Shown here piece by piece: positions 1-6,887 of a DNA stretch of 13,394 nucleotides; position 1 is the first letter of the stretch; each line of letters begins with the position of its first letter. Made by a program: the position numbers and the translations under genes. The stretch is from Clostridia bacterium (GTDB lineage: Bacteria; Bacillota; Clostridia; Oscillospirales; Acutalibacteraceae), in assembly GCA_017454565.1 (NCBI GenBank), contig JAFTCS010000081.1:1-13394 (forward strand), written 5' to 3'. Below the pieces are notes generated by a model. That model made no database searches, was not told the DNA's origin, and saw only the letters and a program-made list of their open reading frames with translations.

Positions 1-312
1 CTTATTAGTACTTTTATATGTGCTCTCCATGCTGTTGCCACACAGTCCCAGCTTTTCTGCCGCATAGTTAACAGTGACAACAGCAAGGTCGGAAGCTATG
101 CTGCATATACCGCAGACACCTATCTGCCTGCATTTTTCAGTTATCTGTTCTTTTTCAATTATGCTTATGGGGTAAAAAACATCGGCGGCCTTTTCTCCTA
201 CGTCCCCGGCCGCCCACGCAAAGACATGGGTGCGAAAGCCCATTTCTTTCGCCTTCAAAATCAGCGGCAGCTGGAGATAGCTGGCGCCTATTATCGCTAT
301 ATCACACTTCAT
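1..312 (-). CDS. ATP-grasp domain protein, N-terminal part (cut by window edge)
   Basis: The first 104 codons are visible and the gene runs off the left edge. The protein opens with MKCDIAIIGASYLQLPLI, then KAKEMGFRTHVFAW, a GEKAADVFYPISI stretch and GICSIASDLAVVTVNY. This is the pre-ATP-grasp Rossmann-like domain of carbamoyl-phosphate-synthase-like ligases found in surface-polysaccharide clusters. Such enzymes join a carboxylate to an amine or thiol with ATP; the substrate cannot be read here, and the ATP-binding domain lies outside the window. The start at 312 is chosen because GGGGGTG sits five bases upstream. The frame stays open for 50 more codons upstream and encodes an epimerase tail, so a natural fusion is possible. 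It is the last visible gene of the leftward operon; joining an acyl or amino-acid group to an amino sugar would fit the context but is inference. Confidence 0.75.
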   Translation of the reverse strand, partial: MKCDIAIIGASYLQLPLILKAKEMGFRTHVFAWAAGDVGEKAADVFYPISIIEKEQITEKCRQIGVCGICSIASDLAVVTVNYAAEKLGLCGNSMESTYKSTNK

Positions 313-462
313 GTTTTCACCCCCAAAAGCCTGCTGCCGCTTCTGAGACCACAGCCTGTCAAAGCGTTTAAGCTTCTGTTCTTTCTTATAGTCTTCAAGA
401 TACTCATGAAAGCTGTACTGCGGCTCATAGCCAAGCTCATCTCTGGCATTCTGAATATCCAT
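313..462 (-). pseudogene. C-terminal remnant of an NAD-dependent sugar epimerase/dehydratase
   Basis: On the minus strand from 462 the frame reads MDIQNARDELGYEPQYSF, followed by HEYLEDYKKEQ. The D-I-x-x-A-R-x-E-L-G-Y-x-P motif and the following E-x-L-x-x-Y are the conserved C-terminal signature of extended short-chain dehydrogenase sugar epimerases (GalE/RfbB-like). Only this tail remains; the Rossmann domain with its GxxGxxG and YxxxK motifs is absent from the window. There is no stop codon between this tail and the ATP-grasp start at 312, so the two are in one frame. The upstream border is the right-hand arm of the 19-bp palindrome at 463-512. Either the rest was deleted, or the assembly joins two separate pieces here. 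Confidence 0.65.
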
Positions 463-512
463 AAGGAAGCAGTCGAGTCGCCGCTGATACGGTGCGACTC
501 GACTGCTTCCTT
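463..512. repeat. 19-bp perfect inverted repeat with 12-base spacer at a gene-gene junction
   Basis: The arms at 463-481 (AAGGAAGCAGTCGAGTCGC) and 494-512 are exact reverse complements, with 12 bases between them. On the minus strand the first arm and spacer code in frame for the aminotransferase N-terminus (KEAVESHRISGD). The second arm has no plausible coding origin of its own and runs straight into the epimerase tail in another frame. There is no T-tract on either side that would make it a typical intrinsic terminator. The natural sequence probably already held the short GTCGC/GCGAC dyad that nucleated the palindrome. Confidence 0.85.
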
Positions 513-563
513 TATATAACCGAATTCCGTTCCTATAAATGGCGCCGCATTAAATGAAAGCAT
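464..563 (-). pseudogene. N-terminal remnant of a WecE-type sugar aminotransferase
   Basis: The minus strand from 563 reads MLSFNAAPFIGTEFGYIKEA followed by VESHRISGD. This matches the conserved opening of the DegT/DnrJ/EryC1/StrS aminotransferase family, and especially WecE/RffA (MIPFNAPPVVGTEL...SGKLCGDGG). These PLP enzymes make dTDP-4-amino-4,6-dideoxy sugars. After about 29 codons the homology stops at the palindrome. The frame then runs on as nonsense through the epimerase tail to a stop at 309, giving an 84-codon chimeric ORF. The start has an AGGAGG seven bases upstream, two bases after the stop of the glycosyltransferase, as expected for an operon gene. The PLP lysine and almost the whole protein are missing, so the remnant cannot be active. 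Confidence 0.65.
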
Positions 564-565
564 CT

Positions 566-1543
566 TTATTCCTCCTGATCGGTCCTGCCGCTTTGAGACT
601 TGTCTTTCTGGTCAGTATCAAAGTTTACCGTCTGCTTTATAACATACTGCGGAGAATTGTTGAGCGAGATATAGATGCGTCCTATGTATTCGCCTATAAT
701 TCCAAGCATCACCATGATGAGCCCGCCCATGAAAAGCAGGATAGCCACTATCGAGCTCCAGCCCACGCTGATATTGGGCACCACGAACTTTCTTATAATG
801 GTCACCAGCCCGAAGATAAATCCCGAGATAGCCGCAAGGATACCGATAAAGGAAGCTATTCTCAAAGGCTTTATGGAAAAGGCGGTGAGGCCGTTCAACC
901 ACAGTTTGACCATTTTTGAGAACGTGAATGTCGTGCTTCCGGCAATGCGCTCTCTTTCCTCCATAGGAACATTTATTATCCTGTCGGTGCTCCTGAGTAT
1001 CAGTCCGGTGAGGTATGGATAGGGGTTCTCATACTTGACTATCTCTTCCACAAGGAACCGCCTTAGCAGCATAAAGTTTGTGAAGCTAAGCTCCTTTGGC
1101 TTGTCAATGATTATCTCCGTCATTTTCCTGTTGACAGCGGTGCCGAAGCTTTTGAAAAGGCTCTGCTTATACTCGGTATACTTGGCGATAGCCGCATCAT
1201 AGCCGTTGTCTATCTGATCGACCAGCTTCCAGAGATTATCCATCGGCACCTGGCCGTCATCATCCATAATGACAACAAGCTCTCCCGAAGAGAACCGAAG
1301 CCCTGCCATTACAGCACCGGGGCGGTTCATGTTCTTTGCGAAATTGATGAGCCTGATCTTTTTGTTTTCTGCCGCTATCCCTTCCAACACCTGCCACACA
1401 TTATCCTTCGAGAAGTCATTGACAGCTATTATCTCATAATCGTACTCACTGCGCCGGGAGACAACATCTATTATCTCATTGATAACAGGGGTTATAGTTT
1501 TTTCGCTTCCGTAGCACGGAATGACAAAGCTTATAAGTCTCAT
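566..1543 (-). CDS. Polyprenyl-phosphate glycosyltransferase, GT2 family (ArnC/GtrB/CsbB-like)
   Basis: A 325-residue GT2 enzyme with two C-terminal membrane helices. The GT-A fold is seen as SFVIPCYGSEKT (5-16), EIIAVNDFSKDN (37-48) and the metal/nucleotide motif MDDDGQ (93-98). The family signature around ERIAGSTTFTFSKM (198-211) follows. Helices span about 229-251 and 264-288, and the diagnostic GEYIGRIY is at 284-291. Relatives transfer a sugar from a nucleotide donor to undecaprenyl phosphate on the inner membrane face. The upstream TTG at 1558 extends the frame by five codons, but ATG at 1543 has a GGAG eight bases before it and begins with the family's usual MRLISFVIP, so I use that. 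Two small EamA proteins lie just upstream in the operon, as ArnE/F accompany ArnC. The sugar cannot be read from sequence; the WecE remnant next door suggests an amino sugar. Confidence 0.9.
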   Translation of the reverse strand: MRLISFVIPCYGSEKTITPVINEIIDVVSRRSEYDYEIIAVNDFSKDNVWQVLEGIAAENKKIRLINFAKNMNRPGAVMAGLRFSSGELVVIMDDDGQVPMDNLWKLVDQIDNGYDAAIAKYTEYKQSLFKSFGTAVNRKMTEIIIDKPKELSFTNFMLLRRFLVEEIVKYENPYPYLTGLILRSTDRIINVPMEERERIAGSTTFTFSKMVKLWLNGLTAFSIKPLRIASFIGILAAISGFIFGLVTIIRKFVVPNISVGWSSIVAILLFMGGLIMVMLGIIGEYIGRIYISLNNSPQYVIKQTVNFDTDQKDKSQSGRTDQEE

Positions 1544-1567
1544 TATCCTGATCTCCAAATCCTTGAT

Positions 1568-1915
1568 TTATAATGAAAAAATGATTATTCCGGTAATCAT
1601 AAGGCAAAGAGCCCCCAGCTTTCTTATGCTGACCTTCTCTTTGAAGAATATCACTCCTGCCGCTGTTATGAAAATATAGCTGGTGGATTCCAGTATCACT
1701 CCCAGCGTCATCGGGATGACGGTGTAGGCCGCAACAGAGAGCAGGGTCGCTCCGAAAAACATCGCATAGGCTATGATGACAGGAAGGTTCAGATACTCTT
1801 TTATGATCGAATCGCTTTTTACAGAGGAGCGCTTTTTTAGTATGACCTGTGACGCTGTGCTGATAAGGATGCCCACTAGCACCAGAGCGGAATAAAGAAG
1901 TGTACGTTTATTCAT
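1568..1915 (-). CDS. Small four-helix EamA/EMR-type half-transporter, second of a pair (ArnF/ArnE-like)
   Basis: A 115-residue, very hydrophobic protein with four predicted helices, about the size of ArnE and ArnF. Its last helix carries FKEKVSIRKLGALCLMITG, the EamA/DMT hallmark (F-x-E-x-x-s-x-x-k-x-x-G-x-x-l-i-x-x-G). The start at 1915 is preferred over 1936 because GGAGA precedes it and because it overlaps the stop of the upstream half-transporter by eight bases, a sign of coupled translation. ArnE/ArnF work as a heterodimer that flips an undecaprenyl-phosphate amino sugar to the outer face. The same role with the GT2 encoded 24 bases downstream is inferred from order and size. A general small-drug exporter is the main alternative. 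Confidence 0.8.
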   Translation of the reverse strand: MNKRTLLYSALVLVGILISTASQVILKKRSSVKSDSIIKEYLNLPVIIAYAMFFGATLLSVAAYTVIPMTLGVILESTSYIFITAAGVIFFKEKVSIRKLGALCLMITGIIIFSL

Positions 1916-2270
1916 TTTCTCTGTCTCCGTAAGCATAAAGGACTATACCGCTTATGACGAGCAAAGCCCCCAGCGCCTTATTGAATGTAAGGTTCTCACC
2001 GAAGAAGACCTTTCCCCAGATAAGAGCCCAAATAACTGTTATGCCCTTGTAGGAGAAAGCTGATGACAGCGGCATATTTTTCAGTATCTGCTGCCAGCCA
2101 ACGGCATAAATGACGAGGAGGAGTATCTCCAGGCCGTAAAACAGGATAAATTCCTTGCTCAAAAAGCTGTATCCTGCGGCAGACTTGCTGCATACGCTGC
2201 AGAACGAATAGATCATAAAAAGAATATGGAGCAGCAAGAAATATCTGATACTGCTTTTGCTCTTATCCAT
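1908..2270 (-). CDS. Small four-helix EamA/EMR-type half-transporter, first of a pair (ArnE-like)
   Basis: A 120-residue protein with four hydrophobic segments and a C-terminal FFGENLTFNKALGALLVISG, again the EamA signature. The open frame reaches up to 2342, but the promoter -10 box sits at 2345-2350. An ATG at 2342 would then lie at or before the transcript start, so the ATG at 2270 (MDKSKSSIRYFLL) is the likely start, although its ribosome site is weak (GGACTGCGGA). It is the first gene of the leftward operon and overlaps the second half-transporter by eight bases. The two are divergent in sequence, as expected for a heterodimer with opposite topology. Confidence 0.75.
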   Translation of the reverse strand: MDKSKSSIRYFLLLHILFMIYSFCSVCSKSAAGYSFLSKEFILFYGLEILLLVIYAVGWQQILKNMPLSSAFSYKGITVIWALIWGKVFFGENLTFNKALGALLVISGIVLYAYGDRENE

Positions 2271-2344
2271 TCCGCAGTCCACCGTCCTTTGCCAGTTTTT
2301 ATCCGCTCGTTTTATCAGGTCATAACAATTTGCTTTTCGCATTT

Positions 2345-2373
2345 ATTATATCATATACACTCACCATAGTCAA
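2345..2373 (-). promoter_or_regulatory. Sigma-70-type promoter of the leftward glycosylation operon
   Basis: On the minus strand, TTGACT at 2368-2373 and TATAAT at 2345-2350 are separated by exactly 17 bases, and TGA before the -10 box gives an extended -10. The predicted transcript start is near 2338. This fixes the first gene's start downstream of the ATG at 2342. Confidence 0.85.
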
Positions 2374-2416
2374 GCTATATCACGCTTTGGAGCGGCTGTT
2401 TGTCTTTCGGCCAAGT

Positions 2417-2445
2417 TTGACTTTCAGGCAGTTTTGTGATATAAT
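2417..2445 (+). promoter_or_regulatory. Sigma-70-type promoter of the yfhO-type operon
   Basis: TTGACT at 2417-2422, a 17-base spacer and TATAAT at 2440-2445, with an extended -10 (TGA-TATAAT). The predicted start near 2452 leaves a leader of about 140 bases before the coding start at 2592. It is divergent from the minus-strand promoter, 43 bases separating the two -35 boxes. A second TGA-TATAAT at 2551-2556 is nearer the gene but has no good -35 box. Confidence 0.8.
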
Positions 2446-2468
2446 ATCAGCTGTGCTGATACTATATC
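2438..2468. repeat. 14-bp near-perfect dyad over the -10 box and start site of the yfhO promoter
   Basis: GATATAATATCAGC (2438-2451) and GCTGATACTATATC (2455-2468) are inverted copies with one mismatch and a 3-base centre. The left arm contains the -10 hexamer and the centre falls at the predicted transcript start. It could be an operator or a 5'-end RNA hairpin; neither has other support. The rest of the gene-free stretch 2271-2591 holds the two promoters and otherwise nothing I recognise. Confidence 0.55.
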
Positions 2469-2591
2469 ATTATTGTAATGCCCTCACAGATACGTGTTAC
2501 GATGTGACACTCCCTGCGGTCGGGCGATCATATAGACTTTGCTTATGTGATATAATCCTATGGAATTTAAGCCTGAAAGGAGGATATGCAG

Positions 2592-5240
2592 ATGAACAAG
2601 AAGACAAAAGACAGGATAACACTGTTCTTTCCGGCTTTGCTTACCGTTTTGCTGCTTCTGGCAGTCTATATGATTAAAGGCGTTTATCCTTTCGGCGGTT
2701 CAAACGTGTCTTACTATGATATGAACCAGATGTATATCCCGCTGTTTGCAAGGAACTACCACGTTCTGCACGGCAATGATACTGTCGTGTTTGACTGGCT
2801 GGCAGGCGCCGGAATGGATATGAGCAGCTCCTATCAGGCCTATATGCTGGACCCGGTAAACCTGCTGTCTATGTTCATAAGGCCGGAACGGCTCCTTGAT
2901 CTTATGAGCCTGTTCGTGCTTGTGAAGCTGGTATTTGTCTCTTTGAGCATATCATTTTTCCTGAAAAAGGAATACAAGCTAAGACCGCTTTTACATATAT
3001 CCCTTTGTATGGTATATACTTTTTCGGGCTATGTGCTCCAGTATTACACGAACATTATGTTCTTGACCACTCTGGCGGTCTTCCCTCTTCTTATCCTGGC
3101 ACTCAAACACTTGCTAAGTTCCGGCAAGGCGCTGCCGTTTTTTCTGCTTTTGTCATTCCAGCTCATGACTGAGCCTTATCTGGCGGTAATGGTGCTTATC
3201 TATCTGGTGGTCTATTCGTTCTGCCTGTCGCTTACCGAAAGCGACAAAACAAAGAGAAGAGTCTTCTGTGCAAGACTTGGGATAACCACTTTCCTGTCCC
3301 TGGCTGTGTCCGCAGCGGCATGGCTGCCGGCTGTTATGAAATGGACCGTGATAAGCCGCACGAACAGCTCCTCCAAAACAGGCCTTCTATCGCTTCTGCG
3401 CTCACCCCAATGTACCCAGCCCGGTGTTAAGGCGTTTGTGTTTTTCAATCTCGAGCTGGCAGTGGTGCTTGGCGCAATAGCCGTATGGAGAGCTGTCAGC
3501 CGCAAAGAAAAAATGTCGTCCCGGACGGCTTTTTTGCTGTTTATGTTCCTGATGATGCTCATGCCTATCTTAAACGAAGGCAGCAACCTTATCTGGCATC
3601 TGGGATCTTATACCCAGTTTCCTTACCGCAACGGTTTTATGCTTACTTTCTCGGCTATCGAGCTTATTGCTCACCAGTGGCAGAAGACGGATGACTCCCT
3701 TCCCCCAAATGGCTATCCTATAGCTAAGAGTATAGCTGTCACGCTCGCTGCGGCGGCCTTTGGCTGTGTAAGCCTTATCCTTAGCATCAGGATGGACATC
3801 ACCTTCTATAAATACGGGATACATCAGGATATGGGCTCCTACAAGAATTACGGACTCATCGTGATCCTCAACATCGTTTTGTTTTTCATCCTTGTATGCT
3901 TTGTCAGAGGGCGGCTGCGTGAGGTCCTTGTCTCTGTTATGCTCACAGCACAGCTCTCGCTTGCTGCGGTCTGCTTTATGGCGCCGACGCAGTATGCAAA
4001 GAGAACAGAGCTTGAATACTATCTGACAAGAGATGATTATCTGAAAGACTGCGCAGAGATCAAGGACAGCACCGAACTTGAAAACGACGGACTGTCGAGA
4101 GTTAAGCTTCTTTATCCTGCTCTGTCACGCAACTACTCTGTTATGCTTGATGTGCCGTCCATCTCCCAGTGGCTCAGTGAAGCGACCGACGACTTCCAGA
4201 AAGAGATAAAGCGCATGGGCTATGCTGTGACGTTTACATCAAACCATGATAACGGCGGCACTCTGTTCAGCGACGCACTTTTAAACAACAAGAAGGTCAT
4301 CACCTATTCCGATGTCAGCGTTCCCGGCAAAGCCTATGAAAAGAGCGCAGAAGCCGGAGATTATACAATCTATGATATGAACTATTCTCTGCCCTTTGGG
4401 TTGCTTGTGGACGAGAGTATCCTTGATGCGAACTGCAGATACAAAACCCCGGCCGAGTATCAGATGTATCTTGCCGATATTTTTGCAAAGGACAAAAACC
4501 TCTTTACAAGCTTCGATCACACAGCTGCTCAAAGGATCGAGAATGAAAAGAACAGGACCGATGAATATGATCTTCATATAGAGTCAGACTCCCTTGTCTA
4601 TATCTATTCAAAAAAGAAATGCAAAGTGAGCGTTAACGAAGAACAGATAGTTTTCCCCTATTACGATGACACGGATAACAAAAAGACGACAAAGGGAATA
4701 AACCTTGTGGGAGAATACCAGGCCGGCGAGGATATAAAGCTGTGCGTTACCGCAAAAGAGGAAGCGCTTGACAGCACAGAGATTCTTATCCTTGACCTTG
4801 GCGCTATGGCAGAGCTTTCGCAGGAGTATCAAAACAAGTGTACAGCTTCAATCACTGTGGATCAGAACGATCTGCATATCACAGCCGAGACAGAAGAAGA
4901 ATGCTGGATGTTTCTTCCTATGGAATATCTTGACGGCTGGAAGGCGCAGGTCAACGGCACTGACGCCGAGGTATCACCTGTTATGAACGGCGCATTCATG
5001 GCGGTAAAGCTCCCGAAGGGCTCCTGCAAAATAGATATGAGCTATTTCCCGCCCTATCTTAAATCCGGGCTTATCATCAGCGCCGCCGGTGCGGCATTGG
5101 CGTGTCTGGTGTTTATAATGAAAAAGCGTGGAAAAGATGCAGCCCTTGTGCCCTTTGTTTCAAAAGCCGCTTTCATAACGCTGGCTGTAGCTGCCGCCGG
5201 CATAATCGTGATCACTGTCATTTTGCCCGTTTTCATCTGA
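2592..5240 (+). CDS. yfhO: YfhO-family membrane protein (GT-C-like extracytoplasmic glycosyltransferase)
   Basis: An 882-residue multispanning protein. An N-terminal helix (about 9-29) is followed by the first outer loop with SYYDMNQMYIPLF (40-52), WLAGAGMDM (69-77) and YMLDPVNLLSMF (84-95), the conserved YfhO loop with its likely catalytic Asp. About ten further helices run to residue ~470. A long soluble domain follows, ending in FLPMEYLDGWKAQVNG and NGAFMAVKLPKG, the β-rich C-terminal YfhO signature, and two last helices. In Bacillus and Staphylococcus, YfhO works with CsbB and GtcA to add sugar to lipoteichoic acid from a lipid-linked donor. The start at 2592 is chosen because GGAGG (2579-2583) lies eight bases before it, while the ATG at 2586 is only two bases away. 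The divergent GT2 and half-transporters fit the same pathway. Confidence 0.85.
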   Translation: MNKKTKDRITLFFPALLTVLLLLAVYMIKGVYPFGGSNVSYYDMNQMYIPLFARNYHVLHGNDTVVFDWLAGAGMDMSSSYQAYMLDPVNLLSMFIRPERLLDLMSLFVLVKLVFVSLSISFFLKKEYKLRPLLHISLCMVYTFSGYVLQYYTNIMFLTTLAVFPLLILALKHLLSSGKALPFFLLLSFQLMTEPYLAVMVLIYLVVYSFCLSLTESDKTKRRVFCARLGITTFLSLAVSAAAWLPAVMKWTVISRTNSSSKTGLLSLLRSPQCTQPGVKAFVFFNLELAVVLGAIAVWRAVSRKEKMSSRTAFLLFMFLMMLMPILNEGSNLIWHLGSYTQFPYRNGFMLTFSAIELIAHQWQKTDDSLPPNGYPIAKSIAVTLAAAAFGCVSLILSIRMDITFYKYGIHQDMGSYKNYGLIVILNIVLFFILVCFVRGRLREVLVSVMLTAQLSLAAVCFMAPTQYAKRTELEYYLTRDDYLKDCAEIKDSTELENDGLSRVKLLYPALSRNYSVMLDVPSISQWLSEATDDFQKEIKRMGYAVTFTSNHDNGGTLFSDALLNNKKVITYSDVSVPGKAYEKSAEAGDYTIYDMNYSLPFGLLVDESILDANCRYKTPAEYQMYLADIFAKDKNLFTSFDHTAAQRIENEKNRTDEYDLHIESDSLVYIYSKKKCKVSVNEEQIVFPYYDDTDNKKTTKGINLVGEYQAGEDIKLCVTAKEEALDSTEILILDLGAMAELSQEYQNKCTASITVDQNDLHITAETEEECWMFLPMEYLDGWKAQVNGTDAEVSPVMNGAFMAVKLPKGSCKIDMSYFPPYLKSGLIISAAGAALACLVFIMKKRGKDAALVPFVSKAAFITLAVAAAGIIVITVILPVFI

Positions 5241-5263
5241 CAAGACTTATCCCGGAGAGAAAT

Positions 5264-6223
5264 ATGAAAAATAGTATTAAAGAAACAGAGCAAAAAAACA
5301 GAATATGTGAGTCTTTTCTGAAAGTGTTTGATTCCATCGCCGGGAAATATCTCTTCGGCCTGATACTTATAAACACCTTCTATTTTTCAAAGACCGTTCT
5401 TGACAATGTGGGAAGTGTTTACATCTACTACACCAGCAACATAGGAAAAGTCAGGCCCTCCGCCTTTTGGGGATTGTTTTCTCTTCTGTTCCCGAACTAT
5501 ATGCTCACCTGCAATATTCTAAGAGTTTTGTATATCGGTTCAGTGTTTTTGCTCTCCTATGCACTGTACCTGTTTTTGAAAAAGATAAACAATGTATCTG
5601 TCAGCCTTCTTGTGATATTGGCGGTGGATATAACATCGGTGTTCATCTTCGAGAATGACATCAGGTTAGTCATGTTCATCTCCCTGCTTTTGTCTGCCGC
5701 TCTTTCGCTGTTTGCTTTTTACATAATGCTTTTTGCATCAGAGAAGCGCAGGTTCACGGCTCCTGTTCTGGCTGCCCTGGCAGTACTTACAGACTGCCGT
5801 TCGGTATATCTTATTATCCTGCTTTGCCTGATAGTGCTTATAAAGAAAAATCACGAAATGGCGCTTCGCAGCCTGTGTATGATAACTTTAGGCGCCGCTC
5901 TTATCTGCGGCGGAGCTCTTCTTATGGCTGACGGCGCAAAAAGTGACAGCGCAGATATAAAAAAGCTCTATACTCAAAGATATTTAGAAAACGCCGACCC
6001 GGAGGACATGGAAACTCTAACTATAGATCTTCAGTGCATCCCCAAAAAGGATCTGACAGCTTCTCACAAAGATCTGATGTTCGGTGATGCGGCTCAGATA
6101 TGCCGCACCTTTATGAAGTTTATCCAGACCGATATTTTCCAAAGGATAGTTCTGGTCTTTGCTTTTCTTATCATCGTATATGAGATCATGAGAAACCGCA
6201 TAAAAGACAAAACGACAGAATAA
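5264..6223 (+). CDS. Multispanning membrane protein of unknown function
   Basis: A 319-residue protein that I do not recognise. The start at 5264 (MKNSIKETEQKN) has GGAGAG four bases upstream and lies 23 bases after the YfhO stop; the open frame extends upstream only inside yfhO. A basic/polar N-terminal tail of ~30 residues is followed by roughly seven or eight hydrophobic segments between 30 and 225, a soluble stretch (about 225-285, LENADPEDMETLTIDLQ) and one last helix (about 292-309) with a basic end. The layout of a short YfhO or GT-C-like protein without the big C-terminal domain is possible, but I see no motif that proves it. Sharing an operon with yfhO suggests an accessory role in the same surface glycosylation. 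Confidence 0.7.
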   Translation: MKNSIKETEQKNRICESFLKVFDSIAGKYLFGLILINTFYFSKTVLDNVGSVYIYYTSNIGKVRPSAFWGLFSLLFPNYMLTCNILRVLYIGSVFLLSYALYLFLKKINNVSVSLLVILAVDITSVFIFENDIRLVMFISLLLSAALSLFAFYIMLFASEKRRFTAPVLAALAVLTDCRSVYLIILLCLIVLIKKNHEMALRSLCMITLGAALICGGALLMADGAKSDSADIKKLYTQRYLENADPEDMETLTIDLQCIPKKDLTASHKDLMFGDAAQICRTFMKFIQTDIFQRIVLVFAFLIIVYEIMRNRIKDKTTE

Positions 6224-6229
6224 AAAATC

Positions 6230-6272
6230 GCCGTCTGTCTGCGAACCAGTGCAGACAGGCGGCTTCCTTTTT
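6230..6272. terminator. Bidirectional intrinsic terminator
   Basis: A 13-bp stem (6230-6242 with 6251-6263, one G-T wobble, 8-base loop) has TTCCTTTTTT on the right and an A-run at 6222-6227 on the left. It can stop the rightward yfhO operon and the leftward HTH gene, which converge here. Confidence 0.88.
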
Positions 6273-6856
6273 TATAGATCCTGATAAAACAGGCCGTGCT
6301 CGGTGCAGTACCACACGAGCTTGCCCCAGCGGTAGAGCGGCATCGTTATCTGAAGTCCCCATTCGGGATACTGCTTGAACACCGTTGCGCTGGCATCACT
6401 GACATAGGCCACAAAGGTGATATAATGTTCCTTTGTCATCGGGTGGTCGGAGCTTATGAACAGCTCGCCGCCGATATCCTGAACACTTAGCTTTTCGCTC
6501 TCGGCCGCCTTTTTTGCTTCAAGCGCCTCCAGCCGCCTGCCGCAGCAGGTGATGTCCGCATCCGAAGTTGCGGTGATTATATTTCCGCAGGTGCTGCACA
6601 CATAGAATTTCAGTTTTTTCATATTTCCTTTCTCCGTTTCTTTTTTGTCTATCCCCCCGGAAAGCAGCACTCCGATATCTGTGCCGAACACCTCTGACAA
6701 AGCCGACAGCGAAGCTATGTCAGGACAGCCGTTGCCGCACTCCCATTTTGACACTGCCTTGTCGCTGACGCAGATACGATCTGCAAGCTCTTTTTGTGTT
6801 ATCCCCATTTGTGTTCGCAGCTGTCTGATAAGCTTTCCCGTTTTTACCTGATCCAC
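6272..6856 (-). CDS. XRE-family regulator fused to a desulfoferrodoxin-like domain
   Basis: A 194-residue protein. Residues 5-65 are a Cro/C1-type helix-turn-helix (TGKLIRQLRTQMGITQKEL, then VSDKAVSKWE). Residues 83-194 resemble desulfoferrodoxin: C87, C90, C104, C105 match the four-Cys iron centre I, and HPMTKEH (H138, H144) plus CTEHGLF (C184, H187) match the superoxide-reducing centre II. The first His ligand normally found between the Cys-Cys pair and HPM is absent; 106-137 contains no His (EKL where EKH is expected). The role is probably a redox- or metal-sensing repressor, not an efficient superoxide reductase. The open frame extends to 6946, but GTG at 6856 fits an AAAGGGG nine bases upstream and starts just before the HTH. 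The upstream ATG would lie before the promoter. Confidence 0.85.
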   Translation of the reverse strand: MDQVKTGKLIRQLRTQMGITQKELADRICVSDKAVSKWECGNGCPDIASLSALSEVFGTDIGVLLSGGIDKKETEKGNMKKLKFYVCSTCGNIITATSDADITCCGRRLEALEAKKAAESEKLSVQDIGGELFISSDHPMTKEHYITFVAYVSDASATVFKQYPEWGLQITMPLYRWGKLVWYCTEHGLFYQDL

Positions 6857-6887
6857 CCAGATCAACCCCTTTGTTTGGTATAGCTTT

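Noticed and set aside
463..512. Intrinsic terminator between the glycosyltransferase and ATP-grasp genes
   Set aside because: The stem is long, but no T-run follows on either strand, and both flanks are coding remnants whose frames enter the arms.
2271..2342. N-terminal extension of the first half-transporter to the ATG at 2342
   Set aside because: The promoter -10 box is at 2345-2350, so this ATG would be at the transcript start; the added residues are polar and not EamA-like.
2533..2556. Second promoter close to yfhO
   Set aside because: A TGA-TATAAT box is present at 2551-2556, but TAGACT is only 12 bases upstream and no -35 exists at 16-18 bases, so only the extended -10 supports it.
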